Of a DNA stretch of 5,798 nt, positions 5,614 to 5,798 are shown piece by piece; positions within the stretch are counted from its first letter, which is position 1, and every line of letters starts with the position of its first letter. The stretch is from NCBI GenBank assembly GCA_023399105.1, contig JAEWQT010000068.1:1-5798 (forward strand). Reading direction: 5' to 3'. This DNA is from Pseudomonadota bacterium. GTDB lineage: Bacteria; Pseudomonadota; Gammaproteobacteria; Pseudomonadales; Oceanobacteraceae. The position numbers were made by a program, and so were the translations under genes. A model generated the notes under the pieces. It worked only from the letters and a program-made list of their open reading frames with translations, had not been told where the DNA came from and searched no databases.

Positions 5614-5798
5614 TCAGCCGTTATGCCGATACTGCAGTTCACCATCGGCGGCCATAAAGCCCCGGTGTTGTAATGCCGGTTGCAGGTTTTCCGGACAGTC
5701 ACGCACAACCAGACGTTTATCTTCTTCCTGCGCCCAGCGCTGGATAAAGTGCAGCATCTGATGCATCACGCCGCGTCGTTGCGTCACGCTGCGCACAC
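5614..5798 (-). CDS. C-terminal fragment of an unidentified protein, possibly GNAT-like
   Basis: An open frame runs from the right edge of the window to a TGA at 5614-5616, giving about 61 residues of a C-terminus; the N-terminal part lies outside. The segment SVTQRRGVMHQMLHFIQRW followed by RLVVRDCPENLQPALQHRGF recalls the acetyl-CoA-binding loop (Q/R-x-x-G-x-G/A), the following helix and the final strand region of GNAT acetyltransferases. The resemblance is only a pattern match by eye, and the usual second glycine is Met here. Its stop lies 102 bp before the MlaC-like start, with no terminator visible between them, so both could share a transcript. It is a plausible real gene, but its function is not established. 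Confidence 0.5.
   Translation of the reverse strand, partial: VRSVTQRRGVMHQMLHFIQRWAQEEDKRLVVRDCPENLQPALQHRGFMAADGELQYRHNG

Overview
The window looks like chromosomal housekeeping DNA from a gammaproteobacterium. The evidence is a mutY-yggX pair with family-typical motifs, an MlaC-family periplasmic protein, a gammaproteobacterial-type tRNA-Phe and the distal end of an rRNA operon. A marine Oceanospirillales-type organism is a guess from general feel; the genus cannot be resolved from sequence alone.

Layout, left to right. Positions 1-440 (+ strand) hold the end of an rrn operon: the last part of the 23S-5S spacer, a complete 5S rRNA gene (85-203) and a strong intrinsic terminator (217-246). 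Beyond the terminator lies debris rather than a gene. A second copy of the 5S 3' tail (378-403) is followed by a second intrinsic terminator (408-438), and a shorter third tail fragment lies at 567-576. Each tail fragment is preceded by a REP-like palindromic element (299-377 and 493-560). The elements begin at a CATGTGA motif that also occurs in the intact 5S gene, so they look like insertions at the same point of 5S-derived sequence. Positions 581-710 show no gene. From 711 on, all genes lie on the - strand and converge on the rrn operon.

The - strand genes in transcription order (right to left) are: the C-terminal end of an unidentified, possibly GNAT-like protein (5614-5798, cut by the window edge); an MlaC-family periplasmic protein (4894-5511) with its own terminator (4837-4862); a membrane-bound CHASE8-like/HAMP/PAS/GGDEF/EAL cyclic-di-GMP enzyme (2320-4728) starting at TTG; mutY (1185-2252); yggX (910-1188), overlapping mutY by 4 bp; and tRNA-Phe (753-828) with its own near-consensus promoter and terminator.

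Functionally, mutY and yggX form a translationally coupled pair concerned with oxidative damage (8-oxoG:A mispair repair and protection of Fe-S proteins; MutY is itself an Fe-S enzyme). The cyclic-di-GMP protein could be co-transcribed with them, since no terminator is visible in the 67-bp gap. The MlaC-like protein is separated from the cyclic-di-GMP gene by a terminator and is probably a separate unit. No new defence or mobile system was found. The most unusual part of the window is the 5S-derived/REP composite at about 250-580.
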